Of a DNA stretch of 12,993 bases, positions 8,501 through 12,993 are shown piece after piece. Under the pieces are notes generated by a model, which did no database searches, was not told the origin of the DNA, and saw only the letters and a list, made by a program, of their open reading frames with translations. The stretch spans positions 1-12,993 of the forward strand of contig JAUVIJ010000029.1 in assembly GCA_030592835.1 (NCBI GenBank), in the 5' to 3' direction. The translations under genes were made by a program, and so were the position numbers. Origin of the DNA: Candidatus Cloacimonadota bacterium (GTDB taxonomy: Bacteria > Cloacimonadota > Cloacimonadia > Cloacimonadales > TCS61). Numbering within the stretch: the first letter of the stretch is position 1; every line of letters starts with the position of its first letter.

Positions 8501-9303
8501 TCTATAGAAATACCACCTTCAGCAAGAATCTCACCGGTTTCCTTATCGATCAGTTCATTACTGAGAAAACGACCTTTGGCTTTACTGAGAGTTAATTCTT
8601 CTTTTTTATAGAAGTGATTTCTGAGATCTTCGTTAATAGATAATCCCACAGCCCTCAGAAGTACAGTTGCCGGCAATTTTCTTCTTTTATCGATGAGAAC
8701 AAACATGGCATCGTAACTGTCCATAGTGAATTCGAGCCAAGATCCATTTTCCGGAATAAGCTTAGCCGAGTTAAGGGTCTTCCCATTGGGATGCTTAGTT
8801 TCAGAGAAAAAGATACCGGGTGAACGATGTAGCTGACTGATAATGACCCGTTCAGCTCCATTGATTATAAAGGTACCCATGGATGTGATCAAGGGTATTT
8901 CACCTAAAAACACATCCTGTTCAATAGTACTTTTCACCCTTTTTTCACCTGTCTCTTTAAGCAGATCTTCATCATAGATTGTTAATCTCATACGGGCTTT
9001 TACAGGTGCTTGATAAGATAGATTACGTTCGATACACTCATCGGTAGAATATTTTTCCTTGAGTATAGTATAATCCAGGTATTCAAGGTAATAAAGACCT
9101 TTCTGATCTTCAAGAGGGAAGATCGATGTCAAAACCGTCTGTAACCCATTATCTTTACGCTTCTGAGGATGTTCGTCTTTCTGCAAGAACTTATCATAAG
9201 AGTCTTTCTGCATAGCCAGCAGATTGGGGACCCTAACAGTAGGAAGACCGGAATCCTCAGCTTTTTTACGGATACGGGAATAACTTTTTATTTTCAAAAG
9301 CAT
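5491..9303 (-). CDS. rpoB: DNA-directed RNA polymerase subunit beta
   Basis: This is the second-largest core RNA polymerase subunit, 1270 residues, which with beta-prime forms the active-site cleft and the rifamycin pocket. The N-terminus has the usual PNLLAMQKDSYDKFLQ segment. An extra lobe domain (about 225-320, with RFLSNELIDKETGEILAEG) corresponds to the lineage insertion often called beta-i4. The rifampicin region is at 458-484 (QLSQFMEQTNPL then HKRRLSALGPGG), followed by ICPIETPEGPNIGL (508-521), YGYNFEDAI (759-767), a charged, probably coiled-coil insertion (about 890-1015), and GDKMAGRHGNKG (1038-1048) with its active-site lysines. The C-terminal clamp segment includes GGKAQHGGQRLGEMEVWALEAYGA. 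The ATG at 9303-9301 follows AAGGAG with a short 3-base spacer. It ends in TGA overlapping rpoC. The upstream spacer holds two hairpins that probably set its transcript level. Confidence 0.98.
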   Translation of the reverse strand: MLLKIKSYSRIRKKAEDSGLPTVRVPNLLAMQKDSYDKFLQKDEHPQKRKDNGLQTVLTSIFPLEDQKGLYYLEYLDYTILKEKYSTDECIERNLSYQAPVKARMRLTIYDEDLLKETGEKRVKSTIEQDVFLGEIPLITSMGTFIINGAERVIISQLHRSPGIFFSETKHPNGKTLNSAKLIPENGSWLEFTMDSYDAMFVLIDKRRKLPATVLLRAVGLSINEDLRNHFYKKEELTLSKAKGRFLSNELIDKETGEILAEGGISIDDEIIEILEKAKIKKVSVITKDSEIPRKIIEQTIAKDQTTNQEEAVKKIYTLIRPGEEPSFEIAMDLFKRMFFNARRYNLGKVGRHKLNTRLELDVDPTIPTLTKEDIIAIIDRLIMVYKDEDVVDDIDHLANRRIRTVGELLTEQYNIGMSRVARTAVERMSIANSDEVTIHDLINSNALIAVVQSFFLTGQLSQFMEQTNPLTAITHKRRLSALGPGGLTRERAGFEVRDVHYSHYGRICPIETPEGPNIGLISSPAMFARINDLGFLETPYIKIENGVITDKIEYLDPYDEERYIIAQANVNYDADKKITDKLVFARYRGEFQQSSPEDVHYMDVSPQQIVSVSASIIPFLEHDDANRALMGSNMQRQAVPLVKPEVPIIGTGMEKIIAEDSGAVAIAPFDGYITKATSSYIDIERSNPDDNILDLGIENRIYLKKFARSNQDTCINQRPTVKKGDQVKKGDMLSDGPAINNGRLALGRNMLVAFMPWYGYNFEDAIILSEEVAREDTLTSLYIEEHEVLVRNMKNGKEELAYDIPNVPTKSLRNLDKTGIIRVGSVVKAGDIIVGKITPKNVDIDPSPEENLMRALFGDRAGDFTNSSLKSKPGMEGVVIDVKVFSRLEEMDEFDEQERKKESLTRIKQERNERQKKIDEFLKKQLSERLLGQKAKNLVDAKTNMFFIPSNKKITKNDLSKINFKRLNLDYDLVENPETNRKIYDEIILKVKIANEESSNIYKKFYERLKHGDELPYGVRKMVKVYIAKKRKIKVGDKMAGRHGNKGVISRICPIEDMPFTEDGESIDIILNPLGVPSRMNIGQIMETHLGMAAKLLGFRIETPVFDGASLKDIDTEIKKAKLAEDGKQILCDGKTGEPFKERVTVGIMYMLKLNHLVADKMHARSTGPYSLITQQPLGGKAQHGGQRLGEMEVWALEAYGASRLLEEMLTIKSDDVDGRTNAFKAITSGQNPPKPGIPESFNVLVSELKSLCFDIEFMTNTSDKRGTI

Positions 9304-9319
9304 CTACTCCTTATTACGT

Positions 9320-9342
9320 AAAAAAGCGAAATTCATTCGCTT
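9320..9342 (-). terminator. Intrinsic terminator / attenuator before rpoB
   Basis: On the minus strand a perfect 7-base-pair stem (AAGCGAA pairing with TTCGCTT, 5-base loop) is followed at once by further Ts, giving a run of six Ts that ends 16 bases before the rpoB ATG. This is the form of a weak Rho-independent terminator. The stem is short and only moderately GC-rich, and rpoBC must still be made, so partial termination (attenuation) is more likely than a full stop. E. coli has a known attenuator in the same rplL-rpoB position. The identity of this one is inferred from sequence only. Confidence 0.65.
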
Positions 9343-9370
9343 CAAGGAACGTATGTATAAAATATCAAGG

Positions 9371-9399
9371 GCGGAAGTGGTCGAATAAGCCACTTCCGC
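9371..9399 (-). promoter_or_regulatory. Strong hairpin in rplL-rpoB spacer, possible RNA processing site
   Basis: The arms GCGGAAGTGG and CCACTTCCGC form a perfect 10-base-pair stem with a 9-base loop, starting 13 bases after the rplL stop. No T-run follows on either strand, so it is not a simple terminator. Likely roles are protecting the 3' end of the abundant rplJL message or serving as an RNase III cleavage site, as known for the E. coli rplL-rpoB spacer. The fold is seen directly; the role is inferred. Confidence 0.65.
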
Positions 9400-9412
9400 T
9401 AATTTCTGGAAA

Positions 9413-9790
9413 TTATTTGATTTCTACTGAACCACCAGCTTCTTCGATCTGTGCTTTGACAGAATCTGCTTCTTCTTTCGACACATTTTCCACAACTGGT
9501 TTAGGTGCAGTATCAACAAGTTCTTTTGCTTCTTTGAGTCCGAGTTTGGTAATAGCTCGAACTACTTTGATCGTTTGGATTTTCTTGGCACCGCAATTAG
9601 TTAGAATTACACTGAATTCTGTTTGTTCTTCAGCGGCTTCAGCACCGGCAGCAGGAGCTGCAACGACAGCACCAACGGGAGCAGCGGCCGTTACGCCAAA
9701 AATCTCTTCCAGTTCTTTAACGAGTTCGGATAAATCAATAACACTCATTTCCTTAATAATATCGATAACCTGTTGTTTCTTATCAGCCAT
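9413..9790 (-). CDS. rplL: 50S ribosomal protein L7/L12
   Basis: L7/L12 is the multicopy stalk protein that recruits EF-G, EF-Tu and other translational GTPases to the ribosome and stimulates GTP hydrolysis. The 125-residue protein has the typical three parts. The N-terminal dimerisation helices (about 1-33) bind L10. A flexible Ala/Gly/Pro-rich hinge follows (about 34-55). The globular C-terminal domain contains the conserved GAKKIQTIKVVR and LGLKEAKELVDTAPKPV segments. The ATG at 9790-9788 follows AAGGAG with a 6-base spacer. It lies 22 bases after rplJ, the usual partner, since L10 carries several L12 dimers. Stop codon TAA, followed by the hairpin-bearing spacer before rpoB. Confidence 0.98.
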   Translation of the reverse strand: MADKKQQVIDIIKEMSVIDLSELVKELEEIFGVTAAAPVGAVVAAPAAGAEAAEEQTEFSVILTNCGAKKIQTIKVVRAITKLGLKEAKELVDTAPKPVVENVSKEEADSVKAQIEEAGGSVEIK

Positions 9791-9812
9791 TATTATCTCC
9801 TTCTTTTATTTT

Positions 9813-10349
9813 CTAATTATTTTCTTGTTTCTGCTTGGCGATTTCATCGATCGCATAGAAAAATTTTCTGATGATTCCCTGAAGAGCTCCGACAAAACCA
9901 GTAATAGGTGAATTGAATCCAGCTAATATTTGGGCAATCAATACATCTTTACTTGGCAATTTTGCCAGTTGCTTCAATTGGTCGGGATCCATTATTTCAC
10001 CCTCGACCAGACCGATCTTGAAAGCGGGGAAATCTTTATTAGCCATTACTTCTTTGATAAAACCTGCCAGTTCTCTGGCGGGAGCAACTTCATCAGCTCT
10101 GGTTGCTGCAACGGCTGTCGGACCTTTCAGATAGGGATCGAGTATAGTTATTCCGAGATCGTTCAGTGCGATCTTGATGAATGAGTTCTTCGATACGAAA
10201 TAATCTACTTTTGCATCACGCATTCGATTTCTTAACTGATCGACTTCCTCAATATTGATGCCTTTATAATCCAGAAGTATTATTGACTTGGCATTCTCCA
10301 GGCGTTCTTTGATCTGACTTACTTCATCGATTTTGTATTGCTGTGTCAT
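9813..10349 (-). CDS. rplJ: 50S ribosomal protein L10
   Basis: L10 anchors the L7/L12 dimers to 23S rRNA near L11 and so forms the base of the stalk. The 178-residue product shows the family pattern: an N-terminal RNA-binding domain with SIILLDYKGINIEEVDQLRNRMR (about 23-45), the central GPTAVAATRADEVAPARELAGF segment, and the C-terminal helix that carries L12. I chose the ATG at 10349-10347. A TTG two codons upstream (10355) would lie directly against the AGGAG at 10356-10360, whereas the ATG is 6 bases away. Only 9 bases separate it from rplA, so there is no room for the long L10-binding leader known from E. coli and Bacillus. Stop codon TAG. Confidence 0.97.
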   Translation of the reverse strand: MTQQYKIDEVSQIKERLENAKSIILLDYKGINIEEVDQLRNRMRDAKVDYFVSKNSFIKIALNDLGITILDPYLKGPTAVAATRADEVAPARELAGFIKEVMANKDFPAFKIGLVEGEIMDPDQLKQLAKLPSKDVLIAQILAGFNSPITGFVGALQGIIRKFFYAIDEIAKQKQENN

Positions 10350-10355
10350 AATCAA

Positions 10356-10361
10356 CTCCTA
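10356..10361 (-). promoter_or_regulatory. rplJ ribosome-binding site overlapping the rplA stop codon
   Basis: The minus strand reads TAGGAG: the TAG that ends rplA overlaps the AGGAG of rplJ, 6 bases before the chosen ATG. The spacing rules out the upstream TTG and suggests coupling of L1 and L10 translation. The rpsL-rpsG junction has the same layout. Confidence 0.8.
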
Positions 10362-11063
10362 CTTCTTGGATTCCAGAGTGACGGAAGCCACATCCAATTT
10401 TATACCGGGACCCATCGTTGAAGTTAGAGTCATGCTCTTAATGTAAATACCCTTAAGGGTAGGCGGTCGATCACGGAGGATCGCGGTAATAATAGAAAGG
10501 ATGTTTTCTTTCAGGTTTTGAAATTCAAAAGACAATTTTCCCGAAATAATATGCAGGTTGGAAAATTTGTCGACTCGATATGTGACTTTTCCACCTTTGG
10601 AATCTGTCACCGCTTTTTTGATATCCATGGTTACTGTTCCGACCTTCGGGTTTGGCATCAAACCGCGAGGACCGAGGACCCTTCCCAGACGACCGATTTT
10701 TCCCATTAGATTGGGAGTTGAAATTACAACATCAAAATCGAGCCAGCCAGTATTGATCTTCTCGACGTAATCATCCAGTCCAACATAGTCGGCACCGGCA
10801 TCCTTAGCCTCATCTGCTTTTTCACCTTCCGCAAATACAAGAACCTTCATTAATCTGCCGGTTCCGTGGGGAAGCACCAGAGAGTTTCGAATTTGCTGAT
10901 CAGCTTTTCGGGGATCGACACCAAGATTGAAATGTAATTCGATTGTTTCATCGAATTTACTTTTAGGCATTTTTTTCAAAAGCTCGATAGCTTCCGATAA
11001 TTCATACCTTTTAGTCTTGTCGATCATCTCCCGAGCCTGCTGATACCTTTTACTAGGTTTCAT
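10359..11063 (-). CDS. rplA: 50S ribosomal protein L1
   Basis: L1 forms the mobile L1 stalk of the large subunit, which contacts E-site tRNA, and in many bacteria it represses its own message. The 234-residue length is typical. Recognisable blocks are KRYQQAREMIDKTKRYEL at the N-terminus, the domain-II segment with GRVLGPRGLMPNPKVGTV (the L1 signature) and the C-terminal MTLTSTMGPGIKLD. I chose the ATG at 11063-11061, which lies 8 bases after AAGGAG (11072-11077). The GTG two codons upstream (11069) would leave a spacer of only 2 bases. The 49-base gap to rplK holds this binding site and no clear structure. Stop codon TAG. Confidence 0.97.
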   Translation of the reverse strand: MKPSKRYQQAREMIDKTKRYELSEAIELLKKMPKSKFDETIELHFNLGVDPRKADQQIRNSLVLPHGTGRLMKVLVFAEGEKADEAKDAGADYVGLDDYVEKINTGWLDFDVVISTPNLMGKIGRLGRVLGPRGLMPNPKVGTVTMDIKKAVTDSKGGKVTYRVDKFSNLHIISGKLSFEFQNLKENILSIITAILRDRPPTLKGIYIKSMTLTSTMGPGIKLDVASVTLESKK

Positions 11064-11112
11064 ACACACTGCTCCTTATTGATAATCTCCTGCTTTCCAT
11101 AGGGGTTATACA

Positions 11113-11544
11113 CTATTCTTCTACAGCTCCTCCCATATTTCTTGCAGTACCCTCTATCATACGCATAGCAGCTTCTATACTGTACGCATTAAGATCTTTC
11201 ATTTTTATTTCAGCAATTTTCTTCACAGAAGCTTTTGAAATTTTTCCGACTATTTCCCTGTTTGGTTCTCCGGATCCCTTCGCCAGACCCGCTTCTTTTT
11301 TGATAAGAACTGCTGCCGGGGGAGTCTTGATCGTAAAAGTAAAGGATTTATTCTTATAAACATGGATCACTACCGGATAGATCATTCCGGGTGAATCCTT
11401 GGTCTTGTCATTGTAAGCTTTACAGAATTCTCCGATATTTATTCCGGCCTGACCAAGTGCTGGGCCAACAGGAGGAGCCGGTGTAGCCTTTCCGGCTGGT
11501 AATTGCAGTTTTACAACATGCTCAACGTCTTTGGGTTTTGCCAT
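11113..11544 (-). CDS. rplK: 50S ribosomal protein L11
   Basis: L11 binds the GTPase-associated region of 23S rRNA, next to the L10/L12 stalk, and takes part in factor-dependent GTP hydrolysis and in stringent-response sensing by RelA. The 143-residue protein is canonical. It has the proline-rich N-terminal segment with PAPPVGPALGQAGINI (about residues 22-37, the thiostrepton-site helix), the FTIKTPPAAVLIKK segment, and the C-terminal rRNA-binding domain ending MRMIEGTARNMGG. The ATG at 11544-11542 follows GAGGT. It starts 13 bases after nusG. Stop codon TAG. Confidence 0.98.
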   Translation of the reverse strand: MAKPKDVEHVVKLQLPAGKATPAPPVGPALGQAGINIGEFCKAYNDKTKDSPGMIYPVVIHVYKNKSFTFTIKTPPAAVLIKKEAGLAKGSGEPNREIVGKISKASVKKIAEIKMKDLNAYSIEAAMRMIEGTARNMGGAVEE

Positions 11545-11557
11545 TATTACCTCATTA

Positions 11558-12079
11558 CTATAAAATTTCTACGTTATCGGTATGGACTTCCACCGGTGTT
11601 ACCCTGCCAAATACTGTCACTTTTACAATTAGTTTCTGCTGATCGGAATTCACTTTCTCGATAACACCTTCAAAATCACTGAATGGACCTGAAGTGATCT
11701 TGATCATATCTCCGGGTATAAATTCGTAACCTTTAGAAACATCTTTGTCCCTATCTGCAATGCCAAGTAAACGATTAATCTCATTTTCAGATAAAGGCTG
11801 GGGTTTTTTACCAGTGCCTAAAAAATTAGTTACTCCGGGCATACCGACAATGAATTGATATACTTCGGGAGTTAGATCAACTTCAATAATGATATAACTG
11901 GTAAAGAGTTTCTTTTCTCGCTCGACTTTCTTGCCATCACGAATATGAAAGGTTTTTTGAGTAGGGATAAGAACCTGACCAATCAATGCGTCGAGGGCAG
12001 TACCCATCTTTCCTTTCTCAATCGCTTCTTTTATCTTAAATTCGTGAGAAGCATAAGTGTGAACGACATACCATTTCAT
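11558..12079 (-). CDS. nusG: Transcription elongation/antitermination factor NusG
   Basis: NusG binds the RNA polymerase clamp through its N-terminal domain and links it to Rho or the ribosome through its KOW domain. The 173-residue product has the NGN domain (about 1-100, beginning WYVVHTYASHEFK, with LFTSYIIIEVD and MPGVTNFLG) and a C-terminal KOW domain (about 120-173, with IPGDMIKITSGPFSDFEGVI). There is no large insertion between domains of the kind seen in some lineages. The ATG at 12079-12077 lies 9 bases after the secE stop. The only possible ribosome-binding sequence is a distant GGGGGA in the secE end, so translation is probably coupled to secE. Stop codon TAG. Confidence 0.97.
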   Translation of the reverse strand: MKWYVVHTYASHEFKIKEAIEKGKMGTALDALIGQVLIPTQKTFHIRDGKKVEREKKLFTSYIIIEVDLTPEVYQFIVGMPGVTNFLGTGKKPQPLSENEINRLLGIADRDKDVSKGYEFIPGDMIKITSGPFSDFEGVIEKVNSDQQKLIVKVTVFGRVTPVEVHTDNVEIL

Positions 12080-12088
12080 TATCGTGAC

Positions 12089-12280
12089 TTATCCCCCGAG
12101 AAGTAGTTTTCTGACAATAAAAGAGAAGATACCATCGGTAACAGCCAGAAAAATCCCGACAAGTCCTGACATGACTATAACAACAGTAGTTCCTTCTTTC
12201 AGGTCGTCCTTTGTGGGCCAGGCGATGAATTTCATTTCAACACAGACACTTTTAAAAAATTTTGCTATCTTTTTGAACAT
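12089..12280 (-). CDS. secE: Preprotein translocase subunit SecE (short, single-span form)
   Basis: SecE clamps the two halves of the SecY channel in the inner membrane and is required for Sec export and membrane insertion. This 63-residue protein is the short form with one membrane span, unlike the three-span enterobacterial form. A basic amphipathic N-terminus (1-19) leads into the signature AWPTKDDL (20-27), then a hydrophobic segment (about 33-57). Its position directly before nusG supports the call. The ATG at 12280-12278 has only a weak GTGAG upstream. The gene follows the tRNA-Trp 3' end by 29 bases, which contain no terminator. Stop codon TAA. Confidence 0.96.
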   Translation of the reverse strand: MFKKIAKFFKSVCVEMKFIAWPTKDDLKEGTTVVIVMSGLVGIFLAVTDGIFSFIVRKLLLGG

Positions 12281-12309
12281 ATTTTACTCACTTATTTTAT
12301 TTAGGAAAA

Positions 12310-12385
12310 TGGCAGGCCCGGCAGGAATTGAACCCGCAACCCCCGGTTTTGGAGACCGGTGCTCTACCAGTTGAGCTACAAGCCT
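12310..12385 (-). tRNA. trnW: tRNA-Trp (anticodon CCA)
   Basis: The 76 bases fold as a complete cloverleaf: acceptor AGGCTTG with CGGGCCT (two G-U pairs), D-stem GCTC/GAGC, anticodon stem CCGGT/ACCGG around loop CTCCAAA with anticodon CCA at 12352-12350, a five-base variable loop, and T-arm GCGGG/CCTGC with loop TTCAATT. The tryptophan identity elements G73, A1-U72 and the CCA anticodon are present. The 3' terminal CCA is encoded. It lies 10 bases after rpmG and 29 before secE with no separate promoter or terminator visible, so it is probably cut out of the protein-coding transcript by RNase P and 3' nucleases. Confidence 0.97.
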
Positions 12386-12395
12386 ACACTTTCTT

Positions 12396-12545
12396 TTATC
12401 TGGTTTGTTTATGTTCCGTGTGCTTTCTGCACTTGGGACAGAATTTTTTTAATACAAGTCTATCAGGGTGATTACGACGGTTTTTTGTTGTCGTATAATT
12501 CCTGTTCTTGCATTTTTCACAGGCAAGTATAATAATCTCTCGCAT
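12396..12545 (-). CDS. rpmG: 50S ribosomal protein L33 (zinc-ribbon form)
   Basis: L33 is a small large-subunit protein near the E site. This 49-residue gene reads MREIIILACEKCKNRNYTT from the ATG at 12545-12543 and ends KHTEHKQTR before a TAA. Two CxxC pairs (C9/C12 and C36/C39) mark it as the zinc-binding (C+) form, unlike the cysteine-free paralogues some bacteria keep for zinc limitation. NYTTTKNRRNHPDRLVLKK matches the family core. A GAGGAG at 12553-12558 lies 7 bases before the start. Its place between tuf and tRNA-Trp/secE is a common bacterial order. The 33-base gap to tuf has no terminator. Confidence 0.96.
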   Translation of the reverse strand: MREIIILACEKCKNRNYTTTKNRRNHPDRLVLKKFCPKCRKHTEHKQTR

Positions 12546-12578
12546 CGATATTCTCCTCTAAAGCATCCGGATTTTCAC

Positions 12579-12993
12579 TTACTCGATCACATCACTGACG
12601 ACACCGGCGCCGATAGTATGTCCACCTTCACGAATAGCATAACGCAGACCTTTCTCCATGGCAATCGGGGTGATCAACTCTGCTCTGATCTGAACATTAT
12701 CGCCCGGCATTACCATCTCGATACCTTCCGGTAACTCTACTGATCCCGTTACATCGGTCGTCCTGAAATAGAACTGGGGCCTGTAACCTGTGAAAAACGG
12801 CTTATGACGACCACCCTCATCTTTCGTCAAAATATAGGTCTTACCCGCAAACTTGGTGTGAGGTGTGATGCTCTTAGGTTTGGCTAACACCATCCCGCGC
12901 TCTACTTCGTCCTTGGCCATGCCACGTAAAAGAATCCCTACATTGTCGCCAGCTCGGCCTTCATCAAGTAGCTTCCGGAACATCTCAACTCCA
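12579..12993 (-). CDS. tuf: Elongation factor Tu, C-terminal part (runs off window)
   Basis: EF-Tu delivers aminoacyl-tRNA to the ribosomal A site as a GTP complex. The visible 137 residues are the end of domain II (GVEMFRKLLDEGRAGDNVGILLRG) and all of domain III, including GRHKPFFTGYRPQFYFRTTDVTG and the terminal EGGHTIGAGVVSDVIE. About 260 N-terminal residues, including the GTPase domain, lie beyond position 12993. Stop codon TAA. It is the first visible gene of the run, with rpmG 33 bases downstream. Bacteria often have two tuf copies; this is the one next to rpmG/secE, and whether another follows fusA cannot be seen. Confidence 0.97.
   Translation of the reverse strand, partial: GVEMFRKLLDEGRAGDNVGILLRGMAKDEVERGMVLAKPKSITPHTKFAGKTYILTKDEGGRHKPFFTGYRPQFYFRTTDVTGSVELPEGIEMVMPGDNVQIRAELITPIAMEKGLRYAIREGGHTIGAGVVSDVIE

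Noticed and set aside
9343..9370. TATACA and TTGATA hexamers between the two hairpins, as a possible rpoB promoter
   Set aside because: The two elements overlap at the wrong spacing (3 bases), and no good partner lies 16-18 bases upstream of TATACA; an AT-rich spacer gives such matches by chance.
9398..9412. Short dyad AATTTC-CA-GAAATT right after the rplL stop
   Set aside because: Its 2-base centre is too small for an RNA hairpin loop at full pairing, and it is AT-rich; probably chance.
9417..9911. 164-codon plus-strand open frame opposite rplL and the end of rplJ
   Set aside because: It is the antisense of the Ala-rich hinge and C-terminal domain of L7/L12, with low-complexity Ser/Ala/Thr content, no ribosome-binding site and no family resemblance.
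11018..11079. Mini-ORF of 15 codons in the rplK-rplA gap overlapping the rplA start
   Set aside because: It has no ribosome-binding site of its own and overlaps rplA out of frame; a leader-peptide role cannot be supported from this sequence.
11064..11112. Possible L1-binding regulatory site between rplK and rplA
   Set aside because: I could not find a convincing hairpin resembling the L1 rRNA site; two GGAG-like elements are present, but only the one at 11072-11077 is placed for rplA.
12084..12374. Plus-strand frame whose end reads like a common annotated peptide (AGPAGIEPATPGF)
   Set aside because: The frame crosses the antisense of secE and tRNA-Trp. This peptide type is a known artefact of translating the reverse complement of a tRNA gene.
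1..12993. Mobile elements, CRISPR repeats, defence or biosynthetic genes
   Set aside because: None seen on either strand: the window is filled by conserved translation and transcription genes with no direct repeats or foreign-looking composition.

Overview
This window is one uninterrupted stretch of core information-processing genes, all read on the minus strand. It runs from the C-terminal third of EF-Tu at the high-coordinate end to the N-terminus of EF-G at the low-coordinate end. In transcription order the genes are tuf (partial), rpmG, tRNA-Trp(CCA), secE, nusG, rplK, rplA, rplJ, rplL, rpoB, rpoC, rpsL, rpsG and fusA (partial). I see no plus-strand gene, mobile element, CRISPR array, phage gene, or gene of unknown function.

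Layout. The first block (about 12.99 to 11.1 kb) holds tuf, the 49-residue ribosomal protein L33, a CCA-encoding tRNA-Trp, the single-span translocon subunit SecE, NusG and L11. The middle block (about 11.1 to 9.4 kb) holds L1, L10 and L7/L12. The 109-base rplL-rpoB spacer, the longest non-coding stretch here, carries two clear hairpins; the second looks like an intrinsic terminator or attenuator. Then come rpoB and rpoC, joined by a 4-base TTGA overlap. Only 29 bases later the str genes begin (rpsL, rpsG, fusA), with very short spacers.

Organism. The DNA is moderately AT-rich. Ribosome-binding sites are mixed: strong GGAGG-type sites before most genes and none before fusA. RNA polymerase beta-prime carries an insertion of roughly 180 residues inside the trigger loop, and beta carries both an N-terminal lobe insertion and a long charged insertion before the GDKMAGRHGNKG motif. 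These features suggest a diderm bacterium from the broad Gracilicutes/FCB neighbourhood, possibly an uncultured phylum, rather than a Firmicute or Actinobacterium. I cannot name the phylum from sequence reading alone.

How the genes work together. They couple transcription (RNA polymerase beta and beta-prime, NusG), ribosome assembly (L33, L11, L1, L10, L7/L12, S12, S7), elongation-factor function (EF-Tu, EF-G; the L10/L12 stalk and L11 form the factor-binding site) and protein export (SecE). The order joins the secE-nusG-rplKAJL-rpoBC cluster directly to the str cluster. The points worth a second look concern regulation: the rplL-rpoB hairpins, the compact overlaps of stop codons with ribosome-binding sites, non-ATG starts for rpoC and rpsL, missing room for the known L10 and S7 leader regulators, and heavy TAG stop use. 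I found no undescribed system.
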